Shown here: one piece after another, positions 63,744-64,000 of the stretch
Position numbering within the stretch: the first letter of the stretch is position 1
Layout: each line of letters begins with the position of its first letter
Source of the DNA: Janthinobacterium sp. BJB426
GTDB taxonomy: Bacteria; Pseudomonadota; Gammaproteobacteria; Burkholderiales; Burkholderiaceae_D
Assembly (NCBI RefSeq): GCF_002735705.1
Contig: NZ_PDZL01000004.1
Location: 372,001 to 436,000, forward strand
DNA: 64,000 nt
Direction of reading: 5' to 3'
Position numbers and translations under genes: made by a program
The notes under the pieces: generated by a model
The model's database searches: none
Seen by the model: the letters and a program-made list of their open reading frames with translations, nothing else
What the model was told of the DNA's origin: nothing

Positions 63744-64000
63744 ATGCCTGCCCTGCGCCTCTCGTCCCTGGCCGTTCCTCTCGTATTGTTGTTGAGTGCC
63801 TGTGGCGGAGGCGGCGGCAGCGACAGCGCGCCTGTCGTGCCGCCCGTGACGCCGACGGGCCCGACGGCGCTGGTCGCTTCCTCGACGGTGGCGAACCGCT
63901 GCGAGGCGCCGCGTAGCGGCAGCAGTATCGACAAGCCGGGCAGCTTGCTCGATGAGCAGACGTGGGTGCGCAGCTGGATCGATGAAACGTATCTGTGGTA
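63744..64000 (+). CDS. S41-family peptidase lipoprotein, 5' end only
   Basis: The first 85 residues of a predicted lipoprotein, cut by the window end. The lipobox is LLSACGGGG (Cys about 20), followed by a Gly/Ser/Pro/Thr-rich spacer. The segment around residues 55-85 (CEAPRSG, then KPGSLLDEQTWVRSWIDETYLW) resembles the N-terminal part of surface-anchored S41 peptidases common in Burkholderiales. The catalytic domain lies outside the window, so the assignment is tentative. Confidence 0.65.
   Translation, partial: MPALRLSSLAVPLVLLLSACGGGGGSDSAPVVPPVTPTGPTALVASSTVANRCEAPRSGSSIDKPGSLLDEQTWVRSWIDETYLW

Overview
The window is a GC-rich chromosomal segment of a betaproteobacterium, most likely Oxalobacteraceae of the Janthinobacterium/Massilia/Duganella type (Burkholderiales). 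This rests on the gene content and order: petABC beside sspA-sspB, gpsA-secB-grxC-rhodanese-gpmA, a gspG-first type II secretion operon, metK-htrB-dapF, an S-adenosylhomocysteine (SAH) riboswitch before ahcY, a PEP-CTERM surface protein and a fused indolepyruvate ferredoxin oxidoreductase. It is almost entirely core genome. No CRISPR array, insertion sequence, prophage or recognisable defence system is visible.

Layout. 1-3.2 kb: the end of a Tad pilus operon (cpaF/tadA 3' end, tadB, tadC, tadD), closed by a bidirectional terminator. 3.3-7.2 kb: a PEP-CTERM protein with a well-formed sigma-54 promoter, two small hypothetical genes, dodecin, a low-GC lipoprotein gene, tRNA-Thr(UGU) and sspB. 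7.3-10.9 kb: sspA and the bc1 complex petA-petB-petC. 11-14 kb: mscL, a DegS-like protease, a DUF2461 protein and a cupin. 14-17 kb: gpsA, an SH3 protein, secB, grxC and a rhodanese. 17-21.7 kb: gpmA, an EnvC-like amidase activator, a CtpA protease and a MoeB/ThiF enzyme. 21.8-32.8 kb: a type II secretion operon in the order G-H-I-J-K-L-M-N-D-E-F-C, with most junctions overlapping or nearly so. 32.8-36.9 kb: a PlpD-type patatin, an XRE regulator, a small beta-barrel protein and a small hypothetical. 36.9-42.8 kb: hslV-hslU, dksA, a COG0523 GTPase, xerC and a DUF484 protein. 43-46 kb: a porin and a Sel1-repeat protein. 46-48.6 kb: dapF and two lauroyl-type acyltransferases. 48.8-53.5 kb: the methyl cycle (metK, SAH riboswitch, ahcY, a small membrane protein, metF) and 5-formyl-THF cyclo-ligase. 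53.5-58 kb: slt, a GST, cca and a GNAT. 58-64 kb: an Lrp/AsnC regulator divergent from hpd, the large ior gene, and the start of an S41 peptidase lipoprotein.

How the genes work together. metK, ahcY and metF make S-adenosylmethionine (SAM), clear SAH and regenerate methyl groups; the riboswitch couples the second half to SAH. hpd, the Lrp-type regulator and ior form an aromatic amino acid catabolism block. The Gsp genes encode one type II secretion machine without its prepilin peptidase, while the neighbouring PlpD carries its own beta-barrel.

The most interesting observations are departures from family norms in otherwise ordinary genes: a DksA with three of four zinc-finger cysteines replaced, next to a histidine-rich COG0523 metal GTPase; a CCA-adding enzyme whose HD phosphohydrolase motif is missing; a TadD lipoprotein fused to a LytR_C-like domain; a PTWY in place of PEWY in cytochrome b; and clean palindromes upstream of the T2SS operon, between lrp and hpd, and upstream of the COG0523 gene. 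I found no convincing candidate for an entirely new system.
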